Positions 1 through 9,514 are shown, numbered from the stretch's first letter. The stretch is 64,000 bases of DNA from Ignavibacteria bacterium UBA2360 (GCA_002344125.1 DDTQ01000012.1:443056-507055); one strand, 5' to 3'. Translations and numbers: made by a program. The notes: a model not told the origin generated them from the sequence alone.

Positions 1-295
1 CCAGGCTGTTAGATACCCTGATCCTGTAAGATACAGGAGTAATGACCGTTAGAATTATGAGGATGCCGAGTGAAATGGAAATTATCCTCTGCAGCCCGAA
101 CATTTCAAGCCTTGAACCAAGCAGACCGAACAGCAGACCCAGCATTGAATAGGTGATAATTCTGCCAAAATTGTAGATCAATCTTGAGCTAACAGGATTA
201 TTTGTCTTTGGAAGGGCAATGGCTATCGGCCCACACATCCCAATGCAGTGAAAACTTCCCAGCAAACCGACTAAAAATCCTGTTAATAATTCCAT
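1..295 (-). CDS. SafE/TauE-like membrane protein of the cbb3 cluster (3' end outside window)
   Basis: The minus strand opens with ATG at 295 and runs off the window edge after about 98 codons, so only the N-terminal part is present. The translation starts MELLTGFLVGLLGSFHCIGM and continues with a C-G-P-I-A-I-A segment, alternating hydrophobic helices and short polar turns. The G-S-F-H-C-x-G-M-C-G-P pattern is typical of the SafE/UreH-like (sulfite exporter TauE family) proteins encoded at the end of ccoGHIS clusters in Bacteroidota, where they are linked to copper handling during cbb3 oxidase maturation. It lies downstream of fixH in the same direction, which supports this. The transported substrate cannot be told from sequence. 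Confidence 0.8.
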   Translation of the reverse strand, partial: MELLTGFLVGLLGSFHCIGMCGPIAIALPKTNNPVSSRLIYNFGRIITYSMLGLLFGLLGSRLEMFGLQRIISISLGILIILTVITPVSYRIRVSNSL

Positions 296-350
296 CTCTG
301 TTATTTTTTTATCCTGTTTCCTAAACTCCCGTTTGGGAAACTAAATATAT

Positions 351-782
351 TCACTGTATCATGATCTTTTCTTCGTTAAAATAATCTTTCCCGTCCATTG
401 CCCAGTTTATCTGTACTTTCCACAATCCTTTATGCAGATTATCGGTGCTTAGCACCTGCTTCATTTCTGCTGTAGGTTCAACATTTATTTTAAAATCACT
501 CTTTGCGTCAGAAGGTTTGTAAAAAGAGATCTCACCGGTTACATCTTTCCTTCCCGCAGGATAGTTGATTATTATCTCTCTGCCGTTAAATTCTACTTTC
601 ACTCCTTCTTCAAGAGAGTTTGTTCTGTTGATCTTATCTATCTGCTCTTGGTACTTCAACTCTTTTTCGTAGTAATTGTTTGTAACCAGGTCTATATTCC
701 TTGTCATCGATCTGTAAACCATTACTCCAATACCAAGAAAAAATACAATGAATACAACTACAATTCCTTTTCCCCAGCTCAT
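351..782 (-). CDS. ccoH: FixH/CcoH family cbb3 oxidase assembly protein
   Basis: 143-residue protein with a short cytoplasmic start, one N-terminal membrane helix (about residues 6-24, VVVFIVFFLG) and a periplasmic beta-rich domain. The segment after the helix (NNYYEKELKYQEQIDK) matches the signature of the FixH family, which is needed for assembly and stability of cbb3 cytochrome oxidase. It follows ccoG by 19 bp on the same strand, the usual ccoG-ccoH order. Assignment rests on this architecture and context. Confidence 0.9.
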   Translation of the reverse strand: MSWGKGIVVVFIVFFLGIGVMVYRSMTRNIDLVTNNYYEKELKYQEQIDKINRTNSLEEGVKVEFNGREIIINYPAGRKDVTGEISFYKPSDAKSDFKINVEPTAEMKQVLSTDNLHKGLWKVQINWAMDGKDYFNEEKIMIQ

Positions 783-801
783 AACTTCACCTTTTTTCTC
801 T

Positions 802-2220
802 TTAATTAATTTGTGGAGCGGGCCCTAAAAAATTGATCTTCACAAGCTCAAATCTATTTTCACCGCTGTATAGCCCTATTTCCAGCGGAATGTTCATAGT
901 TGTAAGTGAGCTCTTAGGAAGCAGCACAAGAAACTTAGTTTCTGAAACATCATTTGAGCCTGCTTTTATATCATTACCAATGACCTTTAACTCACCCTCA
1001 CGGTTTTCCAGTTTAAGCGTTACCGGAACCTCATTAAATGTCTTATTGGTGAGTTTCATCGTGTATAAATTACTTATCTTGTTATCAGGCTGTTCCTGGA
1101 AGATCATTCCCGGGGCCCTTAATATAGTTACATCGATCGGTTTTCTCGTTGAAACCAGGTATGTTAATACACCCATCAATATTACCAGTACTGCGGAATA
1201 AGCCACTACTCTTGCGGTCACCCTGAACTTTGTTTTATTCCTGATGTTATTTTCCGATGCAAATCTTATTAATCCGCGCGGTTTGCCTATCTTATCCATT
1301 ATGCTGTCACAAGAATCAATACATGCTGTGCAATTAACGCATTCCAGCTGCGTACCGTTCCTTATATCTATAGCTGTAGGACATACTGCCATACATTCTT
1401 TGCAGTCAATACAGTCACCGTTGGTTCTTTCTTCGCCTTTATGAATTTTTCCCCTTGGCTCTCCGCGTACATAGTCATATGCTATCACTGTGGAATTTTT
1501 ATCAAGCAATACCCCCTGAAGTCTGCCGTAGGGACAAACATAGATACACGCATATTCTCTGAAATAAACAAATACAAAATAAAATACACCCGAAAAGATA
1601 AGCATGGCAATAAAACCGCCCAGGTGCATTTGAACAGGTTCTGTGACGATCTTTACAAGCTCATCGGTCCCGATTATCCATGCCAGAAAAGTATTTGCTA
1701 TCAATACTGAAAGTCCGAAAAAGATCCCCCATTTCGTCATTTTTTTAAATATCTTTGAAGCTGTCCATGGCGCGGCATTAAGGTTCTTCTGTTTAATGTA
1801 GTCGCCTTCAAACAGGAATTCAATTTTCCTGAATACCATTTCAAGAAATATTGTTTGCGGGCATGCCCATCCGCAGAAAACCCTGCCAAATATCGCCGTA
1901 AAAAGAATGATCGAAACTACCAGCGTTATAAATCCTAGGGCAAGAATAAAAAAATCGTGTGTGCCGAAAACCTGCCCGAATAAAATGAACTTTCTGTCCA
2001 CAATATTAAGCATCATAAAGGGATGACCGTCTATTTTAATTAGCGGCATCCCGAAAAGAAAAGCAAGCAAAACTAAACTGAATATAGTTCTTGCATTGTA
2101 AAATCTGCCTTTGGGTTTCTTCGGGTAAATGTTCTTTCTTTTACCGTCATCTGTAATAATACCTAAATGATCCCTGAAAGAGTCTGTTTCCGTATTTGTT
2201 AATGTACTTTGCGTTTGCAT
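802..2220 (-). CDS. ccoG: CcoG/FixG/RdxA family cbb3 oxidase accessory ferredoxin-like protein
   Basis: 472 residues. Several membrane helices in the N-terminal 250 residues include the F-C-G-W-A-C-P-Q-T motif. Two [4Fe-4S] ferredoxin clusters follow, with cysteine sets CIDCKECMAVCP and CVNCTACIDSC, then another helix and a C-terminal Ig-like periplasmic domain. This is the CcoG arrangement. CcoG proteins act in cbb3 oxidase maturation and are reported to reduce Cu(II) for delivery to CcoN. The gene lies between ccoP and fixH, all on the minus strand. Length is normal for the family. Confidence 0.95.
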   Translation of the reverse strand: MQTQSTLTNTETDSFRDHLGIITDDGKRKNIYPKKPKGRFYNARTIFSLVLLAFLFGMPLIKIDGHPFMMLNIVDRKFILFGQVFGTHDFFILALGFITLVVSIILFTAIFGRVFCGWACPQTIFLEMVFRKIEFLFEGDYIKQKNLNAAPWTASKIFKKMTKWGIFFGLSVLIANTFLAWIIGTDELVKIVTEPVQMHLGGFIAMLIFSGVFYFVFVYFREYACIYVCPYGRLQGVLLDKNSTVIAYDYVRGEPRGKIHKGEERTNGDCIDCKECMAVCPTAIDIRNGTQLECVNCTACIDSCDSIMDKIGKPRGLIRFASENNIRNKTKFRVTARVVAYSAVLVILMGVLTYLVSTRKPIDVTILRAPGMIFQEQPDNKISNLYTMKLTNKTFNEVPVTLKLENREGELKVIGNDIKAGSNDVSETKFLVLLPKSSLTTMNIPLEIGLYSGENRFELVKINFLGPAPQIN

Positions 2221-2250
2221 AAAATTGAACCGCTGCTCTTGGTTAAATTT

Positions 2251-2280
2251 TCCCTGCTGCAGGATGAATTGCAGCAGGGA
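2251..2280 (-). terminator. Strong hairpin between ccoP and ccoG
   Basis: An 11-bp perfect stem, TCCCTGCTGCA paired with TGCAGCAGGGA, encloses an 8-nt loop in the 75-bp gap after the ccoP stop. On the minus strand it is followed only by AAAATTTAA, not a U-run. It may be a partial terminator or an mRNA processing/stability element that sets the structural subunits apart from the assembly genes downstream. Confidence 0.5.
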
Positions 2281-2295
2281 ATTTAAATATAAATA

Positions 2296-3240
2296 TTACT
2301 TTATTGTATCCTTTTTGATCTTGCTTGAATCTGATTTCTGTTTAACTGAATCAGTTTTAACTTTGCTGCTGTCTGTGATCTTAAGTGAGTCATTACCGGT
2401 TGTCTTAACCGAATCGACCCAAATATTACCTTCAGGCGGCTTGCCTGTAGCCGGTTTGGTACCCTGCAGGCTTAAAACATAACTGCTTACCTGTTGAATC
2501 TGTTTTGGTGTAAGCAGTGTTTTCCATGATATCATACCTTTTGCCGGTACTCCGTTTGATACCGTCATGAATACATTTTTAATGCCGCCGCCGTGTATCC
2601 AGTTCTGGTCAGTCAGGTTTGGTCCTACTGTTCCGCCGCCATCCGGTCCGTGGCAGGGTGTGCAGTTCACATTCCATATCTGTTTGCCTTTTTCAAGGTC
2701 TGCGGCATCCGTCAAGAGTGTTACGTTGTTTTCGTTTATGAATGCGCCTGTCCTTATCAGCTCTTCGCGTTTATCGTTGGCTATTTTTACCTCGTTAAGA
2801 TATTCATCTACCATCACATTCCCTGAGCCAAGTACATGGAAGTCTATCATATAAACTATGGCTATTACAATTGTGCCGTAAAATAACAGGTTAAACCACG
2901 GCGGAACTGTATTGTTCAATTCCTTGATGCCGTCAAAATCATGATCCAGCATTATATCTTTCTCACGTTCTATCGGCACGCCCCTGTTAAGTACTGCTGA
3001 TATTTTGGCAAGGAAAGAATACCTTTCTTTCCTTCTTTCTGCGGAGTAATTATATTTTGGCGAGGAAAGTATAAAAAACAATATGAATAAAAACGCAACA
3101 AGCAAAAATACCATGGCGCCTGCAAGTTTGGAATATTCATCTGTACCGCTTTCGCTGCCTGTTGTTGCCTGCGCAAATACTCCTGCGTTCAATAGCAGCA
3201 TTGCGCAAATTGAAGTTATTGCATTAAGGAAATATCTCAT
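2296..3240 (-). CDS. ccoP: cbb3-type cytochrome c oxidase subunit III (CcoP), single c-haem form
   Basis: 314 residues. A signal-like helix (1-23), a membrane helix (about 40-58) and a third hydrophobic helix near 115-135 precede a cytochrome c domain with one CXXCH (C193-T-P-C196-H197, followed by GPDGGGTVGPNL). A methionine in the GMISWK segment is the likely distal ligand. Proteobacterial CcoP has two such haem sites; only one is seen here. The last 40 residues are a lysine/aspartate/serine-rich tail of imperfect repeats, probably disordered. The start overlaps the ccoQ stop by 4 bp. The protein would pass electrons to CcoO in the membrane-bound oxidase. Confidence 0.93.
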   Translation of the reverse strand: MRYFLNAITSICAMLLLNAGVFAQATTGSESGTDEYSKLAGAMVFLLVAFLFILFFILSSPKYNYSAERRKERYSFLAKISAVLNRGVPIEREKDIMLDHDFDGIKELNNTVPPWFNLLFYGTIVIAIVYMIDFHVLGSGNVMVDEYLNEVKIANDKREELIRTGAFINENNVTLLTDAADLEKGKQIWNVNCTPCHGPDGGGTVGPNLTDQNWIHGGGIKNVFMTVSNGVPAKGMISWKTLLTPKQIQQVSSYVLSLQGTKPATGKPPEGNIWVDSVKTTGNDSLKITDSSKVKTDSVKQKSDSSKIKKDTIK

Positions 3241-3440
3241 TTCACACCTCCTGCGTTTAAATTACTGCTTTTTTCGCTGCTGCTGTCATCCAGCGGGATG
3301 TTTTCCATCGTGCTGATGTATTTTTTACTTCTGGTAAAGCTCCATACTATTACTCCAAGGAAGAATGCGAAAAATATTATTAAGGCTATTTCCGGGTAAA
3401 TTTCTATTCCTGAAATACTTTGAAGTACTTGTTTGTACAT
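3237..3440 (-). CDS. ccoQ: CcoQ-like small subunit of cbb3 oxidase
   Basis: 67 residues with one central membrane helix (about 18-34, IALIIFFAFFLGVIVW) followed by a basic stretch T-R-S-K-K-Y and an acidic tail. Size, topology and position between ccoNO and ccoP fit CcoQ/FixQ, a subunit that stabilises the complex. Its start is 1 bp from the ccoNO stop and its end overlaps ccoP by 4 bp, indicating translational coupling. Sequence conservation in this family is low, so the call leans on context. Confidence 0.85.
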   Translation of the reverse strand: MYKQVLQSISGIEIYPEIALIIFFAFFLGVIVWSFTRSKKYISTMENIPLDDSSSEKSSNLNAGGVK

Positions 3441-3441
3441 T

Positions 3442-5577
3442 TTACTTTACCTCCTTCATATCGGCGGTTTTGTTGCCCTTAATATCTGTGCCTAATCTCT
3501 GCAGGTATGCAATCAACGCGACTATTTCTTTTTCAGGTGTAACAGGCGCGCCGTTCTTTTGAAGATCTGCTGCTATTTCCAGTGCCTGTTTCATCAGTTC
3601 TTCGTTTGCGATCTTTTCATAACCGGCAGGGTAGGGTACGCCAATTGATCTTAAAGCGTTTATCTTATCTTCTGTGGTGCTCATATCAAGTTCGTCCTCA
3701 AGCAGCCATGCGTATGCCGGCATTAACGAACCCGGCGATATTTGCTGCGGATCCTGCATATGCAGGTAATGCCATATGTTCGGGTATTTCATACCTTCCC
3801 TGTGAAGATCCGGCCCGGTGCGTTTTGAGCCCCAAAGGAATGGATGATCATAAACATATTCTCCCGCTTTTGAATACTCTCCGTATCTTTCTGTTTCACT
3901 GCGGAAAGGTCTTATCATCTGAGAGTGGCAGTTGTTGCAGCCCTCTCTTATATAAAGATCTCTGCCCTGAAGCTCAAGAGGTGTGTATGGCTTTACGCTG
4001 GAAATTGTAGGTACATTCGATTTCACAAGGAATGTGGGTATAATTTCAATTAAACCGCCTATTAATACCAATACTGTTGCAGCCAGCGCGAATTGTAATG
4101 GTTTTCTTTCAAGCCATCTGTGTTTTGTTTCACCGGGCTCTGCAGTGTTAAGCATTCTTGCCGGTGCTTCAGCGGGTTCTTCGGCCAGCAATGAACCTGC
4201 TTTAATTGTTTTCACAAGGTTATATACACCTATTATTACACCAACAAAATACATTGTTCCGCCAACTGAACGGATAGCGTATAATGGGATCAGGTTGGTT
4301 ACGGTTTCAAGGAAGTTGGGATACTGAAGAATTCCTTCCGGTGTGAACTGTTTCCACATTAATGATTGTGTAATACCTGACCAATACATAGGCACTGCGT
4401 AAAATACTATGCCAAGCGTTCCTATCCAGAAATGGATGTTAGCGAGTTTTTTGGAGTACAGGTTCGTCTTATATATCCTGGGAATAAGCCAGTACAAAAT
4501 ACCGAATGTTAAAAATCCGTTCCACCCCAGGGCGCCAACGTGAACATGTGCCACTATCCAGTCAGTGTAATGCGCTATTGCGTTAACATTTTTTAAAGAA
4601 AGCATCGGGCCTTCAAATGTTGCCATACCGTATGCTGTAACAGCAACTACCATGAATTTTAGTATTGGGTCCTCACGGACTTTATCCCATGCCCCGCGAA
4701 GTGTTAACAAACCGTTTATCATACCGCCCCATGATGGAGCAATAAGCATGATAGAAAATACCGTTCCCAGTGATTGCGCCCAGTCAGGCAGTGCTGTGTA
4801 AAGCAGATGATGTGGACCTGCCCAAATATAAATGAAGATCAGCGACCAGAAATGGATTATTGAAAGTTTGTATGAATAAACCGGTCTACCTGCGGCTTTT
4901 GGCAAATAATAATACATTAAGCCTAAGAACGGTGTTGTTAAAAAGAACGCTACGGCATTATGACCGTACCACCATTGAACCAGCGCATCCTGAACTCCGG
5001 CGTACATTGAGTAACTTTTGAACAGGTTTACCGGTATCTCAATGGAATTAACAATGTGCAGCACTGCGACTGTGACTACGGTCGCTACGTAGAACCAGAT
5101 CGCAACATACATATGCTTCTCCCGGCGTTTCGCTATTGTCCCGAACATGTTGATGGCAAAAACCACCCACACGAGTGCGATCAGGATATCAATAGGCCAC
5201 TCCAGTTCAGCATATTCTTTGCTTGTGGTAATACCTAAAGGAAGTGTTAGTGCTGCACTTAAAATTATTGATTGCCAGCCCCAGAAATGGATCTTGCTGA
5301 GCAAGTCGCTGAACATCCTGGCTTTGGTTATTCTTTGAAGTGAATAATAAATACCCATGAACATCGCGTTGCCTACGAATGCGAATATCACGGCGTTTGT
5401 GTGTAAAGGTCTTAACCGGCTGAATGTTGTGTACGGCAGCCCGAAGTTCAAGACCGGCAGATAGATCTGAAATGCTATCAATAATCCTACAAGCATGCCT
5501 ACTACGCCCCATACCATGGTGGCGATCGCAAAATTGCGGACTATACGATTATCATAACTGAACTTTTCCATTTCCAT
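3442..5577 (-). CDS. ccoNO: Fused cbb3 oxidase subunits I and II (CcoN-CcoO)
   Basis: 711 residues combining the catalytic haem-copper subunit and the mono-haem cytochrome c subunit. CcoN part (about 1-460): twelve or so helices with H59 (low-spin haem b), H206 in WWYGHNA and the H256-H257 pair (CuB site), and H344/H346 in AHVHVGALGW (haem ligands). CcoO part (about 490-711): one anchor helix, then GCNNCHSQMIRP with C547, C550 and H551. N-O fusions are known in Bacteroidota. The complex reduces O2 to water with high affinity and pumps protons. AAAGGAG about 9 bases before the ATG is a clear ribosome binding site. Confidence 0.95.
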   Translation of the reverse strand: MEMEKFSYDNRIVRNFAIATMVWGVVGMLVGLLIAFQIYLPVLNFGLPYTTFSRLRPLHTNAVIFAFVGNAMFMGIYYSLQRITKARMFSDLLSKIHFWGWQSIILSAALTLPLGITTSKEYAELEWPIDILIALVWVVFAINMFGTIAKRREKHMYVAIWFYVATVVTVAVLHIVNSIEIPVNLFKSYSMYAGVQDALVQWWYGHNAVAFFLTTPFLGLMYYYLPKAAGRPVYSYKLSIIHFWSLIFIYIWAGPHHLLYTALPDWAQSLGTVFSIMLIAPSWGGMINGLLTLRGAWDKVREDPILKFMVVAVTAYGMATFEGPMLSLKNVNAIAHYTDWIVAHVHVGALGWNGFLTFGILYWLIPRIYKTNLYSKKLANIHFWIGTLGIVFYAVPMYWSGITQSLMWKQFTPEGILQYPNFLETVTNLIPLYAIRSVGGTMYFVGVIIGVYNLVKTIKAGSLLAEEPAEAPARMLNTAEPGETKHRWLERKPLQFALAATVLVLIGGLIEIIPTFLVKSNVPTISSVKPYTPLELQGRDLYIREGCNNCHSQMIRPFRSETERYGEYSKAGEYVYDHPFLWGSKRTGPDLHREGMKYPNIWHYLHMQDPQQISPGSLMPAYAWLLEDELDMSTTEDKINALRSIGVPYPAGYEKIANEELMKQALEIAADLQKNGAPVTPEKEIVALIAYLQRLGTDIKGNKTADMKEVK

Positions 5578-5660
5578 AATATGGAATCTCCTTTGTTGAA
5601 TTAAGTTTAGTTCGTTTATTTAGGTTTTAATACTTTTTTAAATGATCTCTGAAAATATTA

Positions 5661-6869
5661 TTAAGCTTGTATGATGCCTATTTTTTTCATGCATTTTGTG
5701 ATTCTCTCATATGCCAGCTTTATATCGCCATCCAGACCTATCGAAAATCTTACTAATCCCTCTGATAAACCCATTTCTTGCTGCTCATCTTCGGGAATTT
5801 CAGAAGAGGTGCTGTGACCCGGGGAACTGAAAAGCGTTTTGAAATAACCCAGGCTTACTGCAAGGTAACCGACTTTTTCCTGTTGCATCATCTCAAGAAG
5901 CGATGCCGCTCTTTCATAGGTGCCAACATCAATCGCTATCATTCCACTGTACCCAAAGCCTTCATTCCTGATATCTTCTATCAATCTGAAATGTTTACTG
6001 CTCTTTAGGCCCGGGTAAAAAACTTTAAGTCCCAGCTTCTCAAATTTCTCTGCAAGATACATGGCGTTTTCGCCGTGTTTTTTCATTCTGATATGCAGTG
6101 TATGAAGATTTTTCAGAAGGCTTGCAGCACGCAAACTATCCAGCACAGGTCCCAGCAGCATTGTTGCCCCCGAATTCACATCAGTCAGACTGTCTATAAA
6201 TTCCTTTGTTGAACAAATACAGCCTGCTACGCAGTCACTCGAGCCGTTTATGTACTTGGTCATACTGTGTATCACAATATCTGCCCCAAGATGAAGCGGC
6301 GAAATTACCATCGGACTGAAGGTATTATCAACCACCAGCTTTATATTATGCGCTTTGGCTATTTTGCTTATTGCAGGTATATCTGTTATTTCAAGCAGGG
6401 GATTGCTGACAGATTCAGCATAGATCATTTTGGTTCTTTCCGTTACAGCCAGTTCAACCATTTCCGGTTTCTGCATATCTACAAATTTTACCGTGATGCC
6501 AAGCCTGGGAAGAAAGTTCTTGAAGAAAGCATAAGTGCCGCCGTATATCGTTCTTTCCGATACTATCTCGTCGCCCGCGCTGCATATTTGCAGCGCCGTT
6601 GAGCTTATTGCCGCCATTCCTGATGATGTAACCTGCGCAGCTTCCGCGTCTTCAAGCCTGGCAAGGGCGTTTGAAAGGAATTTATTTATCGGATTCCAGT
6701 GCCTTGAATAAAGAAAGCAGCCTTCCATTTCATGCTGAAATGATTCAGCCATCGTTTTCGGGCTCAGGAAAGTAAACGTTGATGAATCTGTGATACTTGG
6801 ATTCACATCCCCGAATTCACCGAACACCAGGTAATCATGTATGTTTGTACTTGGATCGAAATTTCTCAT
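5661..6869 (-). CDS. PLP-dependent Cys/Met-metabolism enzyme (cystathionine/methionine gamma-lyase family)
   Basis: 402 residues with the hallmarks of the trans-sulfuration family: GMAAISSTAL, V-V-D181-N-T-F (pyridine-nitrogen aspartate) and the Schiff-base lysine K205 in HSMTKYINGSSD. Length matches methionine gamma-lyase and cystathionine gamma-synthase/lyase. Which reaction it performs cannot be settled here. It sits inside the cbb3 operon: its ATG overlaps the ccoS stop by 4 bp and ccoNO follows after 83 bp. That is an unusual place for this enzyme. It might supply or remove sulfide or thiols near the copper-handling genes, but this is speculation. Confidence 0.88.
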   Translation of the reverse strand: MRNFDPSTNIHDYLVFGEFGDVNPSITDSSTFTFLSPKTMAESFQHEMEGCFLYSRHWNPINKFLSNALARLEDAEAAQVTSSGMAAISSTALQICSAGDEIVSERTIYGGTYAFFKNFLPRLGITVKFVDMQKPEMVELAVTERTKMIYAESVSNPLLEITDIPAISKIAKAHNIKLVVDNTFSPMVISPLHLGADIVIHSMTKYINGSSDCVAGCICSTKEFIDSLTDVNSGATMLLGPVLDSLRAASLLKNLHTLHIRMKKHGENAMYLAEKFEKLGLKVFYPGLKSSKHFRLIEDIRNEGFGYSGMIAIDVGTYERAASLLEMMQQEKVGYLAVSLGYFKTLFSSPGHSTSSEIPEDEQQEMGLSEGLVRFSIGLDGDIKLAYERITKCMKKIGIIQA

Positions 6870-7027
6870 TTATTTTTTATACCGTCCGTTTCATCGTCAA
6901 ATAAAATTCTTACTGAAGGAGTGTACCTGTCTTCATATTGCCCTGATCTTACAGCCCATAAAAATGCAGCCAAAAATCCCCCTGCTACCAGAACGCTGAA
7001 GAAGATCAATATTATTATAACTCCCAT
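6866..7027 (-). CDS. ccoS: CcoS-like cbb3 oxidase assembly protein
   Basis: 53-residue ORF found by reading the minus strand from ATG at 7027. It starts MGVIIILIFFSVLVAGGFLA and then has FLWAVRSGQYEDRYTP. CcoS proteins have one N-terminal helix followed by F-x-W-A-x-x-x-G-Q-F/Y-x-D; this matches. The ATG overlaps the ccoI stop as TAATG, and the TGA overlaps the ATG of the PLP enzyme as ATGA. ccoI-ccoS is a standard pair, and CcoS is needed to insert cofactors into cbb3 oxidase. Confidence 0.92.
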   Translation of the reverse strand: MGVIIILIFFSVLVAGGFLAAFLWAVRSGQYEDRYTPSVRILFDDETDGIKNK

Positions 7028-9471
7028 TATAGTCCTTTCCTTCTTGCCATAATGTTTGTCGCAAGTATCGTAAACAGAACAACCGTTATGGAGCTTGCCG
7101 GCATTAATATTGCAGCAAGCAAAGGTGAAATTTCTGATTGAAATGCAAGCGTTACCCCCGCTATGTTATATATCACAGAAATCACAAAACTCATTATTAT
7201 TATCCTTTTAGTAGCCTTCGCGAAAGCTATCATCTTATCCAGCCGGCTGAACTCACCGGCGTCAAGTATTGCGTCACAGGCTGGTGAAAAATTCGTAACA
7301 TCCTCGGATATTGCTATCCCAACATCGCTCTGCTTCAGCGCGCCCGCATCGTTTAGCCCGTCGCCTATCATAAGTACACGGTGACCCGTTTCCTGCAGCA
7401 CTTTTACATATTCCAGTTTATCGGCGGGCGACTGGTTGAACCTTATCCTGCCTTCACTACCGAAATACTTCTGAAGGTTTTCTCTTTCGCCTTCGTTATC
7501 ACCTGATAGAACTACTAATTTGAATCTATTCTTCAGTGAAACTATAATATCATCAAGTCCGCTGCGGTAAACATTGTTTACCGCGAAAAATCCTTTTATT
7601 GAGCCATTGATTGATAAGAATATCCTTGAATCAAGCTTTGAAGTCAGTTTATCATTGTTAAGCAGAACTTTATTGTTATCTGCTGCAAACAGTGCGCTGC
7701 CAAGTTTAATTGTATTTCCTTCTATTATTGCTTCAATGCCTTTACCGGAGTGTTCAGTGAAAGAACTGCAATAAGGTACATCAGTTTCGCTGATAGCTTC
7801 ATATATTCTGCTGCTTAAGGGGTGAGTGGAATTCCTCGCCAGAGATTTTACAAGCATTTGCTCCTTGGTGTTAAGCACATTGCCGTTAAATGTAATTTCA
7901 GCATCGCCGGTTTGCGTAATTGTGCCCGTCTTATCAAATACAATTGTATCTATTTTGGAAATTCGCTCTACTACGGATGCATTTTTGGCATAGAATTTAT
8001 TCCTGCCAAGCAGCCTTATTGCGTTTCCAAGCGCGAACGGATTGGTTAAGGCTATTCCGCATGGACAGGCAATAATAAGTACTGCGGTGAACGCGTTTAT
8101 TGCAGTCCTTAAACTTGATGGATACCAGTAAACAAAAGCCGCTGCGGCTATCATAAGTATTACAATTGTAAAATACTTGCCAACCACGTTTACCAGTGAA
8201 TTAAACTTATCTTCATCCTTTTTAATAAAGGTATCTTTGTTCCATAATTGGGTTAAATAGCTTTGTGAAACTGTCCTGATCACTTCAAGCTCAATTGCGC
8301 TGCCGCATTGCCGGCCTCCGGCATAAACTATCTCGCCGGCTACCTTCGGTACGGGTATCGATTCACCCGTAACAAAGCTGTAATCCAGGTTCGCGTTACC
8401 GTTGAACATAATTGCATCTGCGGGAATAAGCTCATTGTTCCTTATAAGGATCCTGTCGCCCTGTTTCAGGTTTGATACCGGGATACTTGTTTCTTTACCT
8501 GATTTCTTTACTGTTACTGAAATTGGGAAGTATGATTTGTAATTTCTTTCAAAGTTCAGCGCATCGTAGGTCTTGCTTTGGAATATCTTGCCGAGCAAAA
8601 GGAAAAAGATCAATCCGGTCATTGAATCAATGAACCCAACACCCGTGTTGGTTACTATCTCAAATGTACTCCTGAAAAACAGAACAAGTAGTCCCAGCAC
8701 GATCGGGAAATCAATATTTATACTTCTTTGTTTTATTCCGCTCCAAGCTGATTTGAAATAGTCGCTCGCAGAATAAAAAAGCACGGGCGCGCCCAACAAC
8801 AGGTTCAGAAGTCCAAAAAATTGTTTGAAGGAATGCTCAAGAGATCCCACCGGGGCTAGATATTCAGGGAAACTAAGCAGCATTATGTTACCGAAACAGA
8901 ATCCGGCTACGCCTATTTTGTAATACAGGCTCTTGTTGGAATGATACTTTACTTTATTCTCTATATCATTCAGGCTGATCTGAGGCTCATATCCTACTGA
9001 AACCAACAGCTCTACAACCTGCCTCAGCGAAATTTCCGTGTTGTTGAATTTTATGTTAACGGTCTTCTGAACGAAGTTGACTTCGGAGTGGATAATTCCC
9101 TTATTAAGCTTGTAAAGTTTTTCAAGAAGCCATATGCACGATGAGCAATGAACCTGGGGAATGATAAAAGTACAGACGGAAATATTTCCTTCTGTAAAAT
9201 TTGTAAGCTGTGTAACAATGTTTGGGTCATCAAGATACGTGTACCTCGAGCCGACCGCACTATTCAGCTTCTTTTGTGATATTCCGGGAGTGTTATCAAG
9301 GTCATAGTAACGGCACAGGTTGTTCTCGTTCAGTATCTCATATACTGTTTTACACCCCGTACAGCAAAAAACCTTGTCACCACTCTGAATATCCAGACCC
9401 TTTTTGCAAACATCACCACAGTGATAGCAAAGAGTCCCTTCCTTTAGGTTTACTTCTTTTGCAATCTGCAT
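7027..9471 (-). CDS. ccoI: CcoI/CopA2-type copper-transporting P-type ATPase
   Basis: 814 residues. An N-terminal cysteine-rich metal-binding domain (C15, C18, C22, then FCCTGCKTVYEIL) precedes an HMA domain with HCSSC at 108-112. The transport core follows: TGESIPV phosphatase loop, CPC at 469-471, D513-K-T-G-T phosphorylation site, HP motif (STHPLSS) and GDGLNDAGAL hinge. This is the FixI/CcoI class, which exports Cu(I) slowly for assembly of the cbb3 CuB centre. First gene of the operon; ATG at 9471 has no clear Shine-Dalgarno sequence. Confidence 0.95.
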   Translation of the reverse strand: MQIAKEVNLKEGTLCYHCGDVCKKGLDIQSGDKVFCCTGCKTVYEILNENNLCRYYDLDNTPGISQKKLNSAVGSRYTYLDDPNIVTQLTNFTEGNISVCTFIIPQVHCSSCIWLLEKLYKLNKGIIHSEVNFVQKTVNIKFNNTEISLRQVVELLVSVGYEPQISLNDIENKVKYHSNKSLYYKIGVAGFCFGNIMLLSFPEYLAPVGSLEHSFKQFFGLLNLLLGAPVLFYSASDYFKSAWSGIKQRSINIDFPIVLGLLVLFFRSTFEIVTNTGVGFIDSMTGLIFFLLLGKIFQSKTYDALNFERNYKSYFPISVTVKKSGKETSIPVSNLKQGDRILIRNNELIPADAIMFNGNANLDYSFVTGESIPVPKVAGEIVYAGGRQCGSAIELEVIRTVSQSYLTQLWNKDTFIKKDEDKFNSLVNVVGKYFTIVILMIAAAAFVYWYPSSLRTAINAFTAVLIIACPCGIALTNPFALGNAIRLLGRNKFYAKNASVVERISKIDTIVFDKTGTITQTGDAEITFNGNVLNTKEQMLVKSLARNSTHPLSSRIYEAISETDVPYCSSFTEHSGKGIEAIIEGNTIKLGSALFAADNNKVLLNNDKLTSKLDSRIFLSINGSIKGFFAVNNVYRSGLDDIIVSLKNRFKLVVLSGDNEGERENLQKYFGSEGRIRFNQSPADKLEYVKVLQETGHRVLMIGDGLNDAGALKQSDVGIAISEDVTNFSPACDAILDAGEFSRLDKMIAFAKATKRIIIMSFVISVIYNIAGVTLAFQSEISPLLAAILMPASSITVVLFTILATNIMARRKGL

Positions 9472-9498
9472 ATTCTGTTACAAAATTAGCCTTAATGG

Positions 9499-9514
9499 TC
9501 ATATTTAAATATGA
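9499..9514. promoter_or_regulatory. 16-bp perfect palindrome upstream of ccoI
   Basis: TCATATTTAAATATGA reads identically on both strands, 28 bp before the ccoI ATG. It lies between the FNR-like box and a TAATTTTG sequence (9488-9481, minus strand) that fits the Bacteroidota -7 consensus TAnnTTTG. It could be an operator, or chance in AT-rich DNA. Confidence 0.35.
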
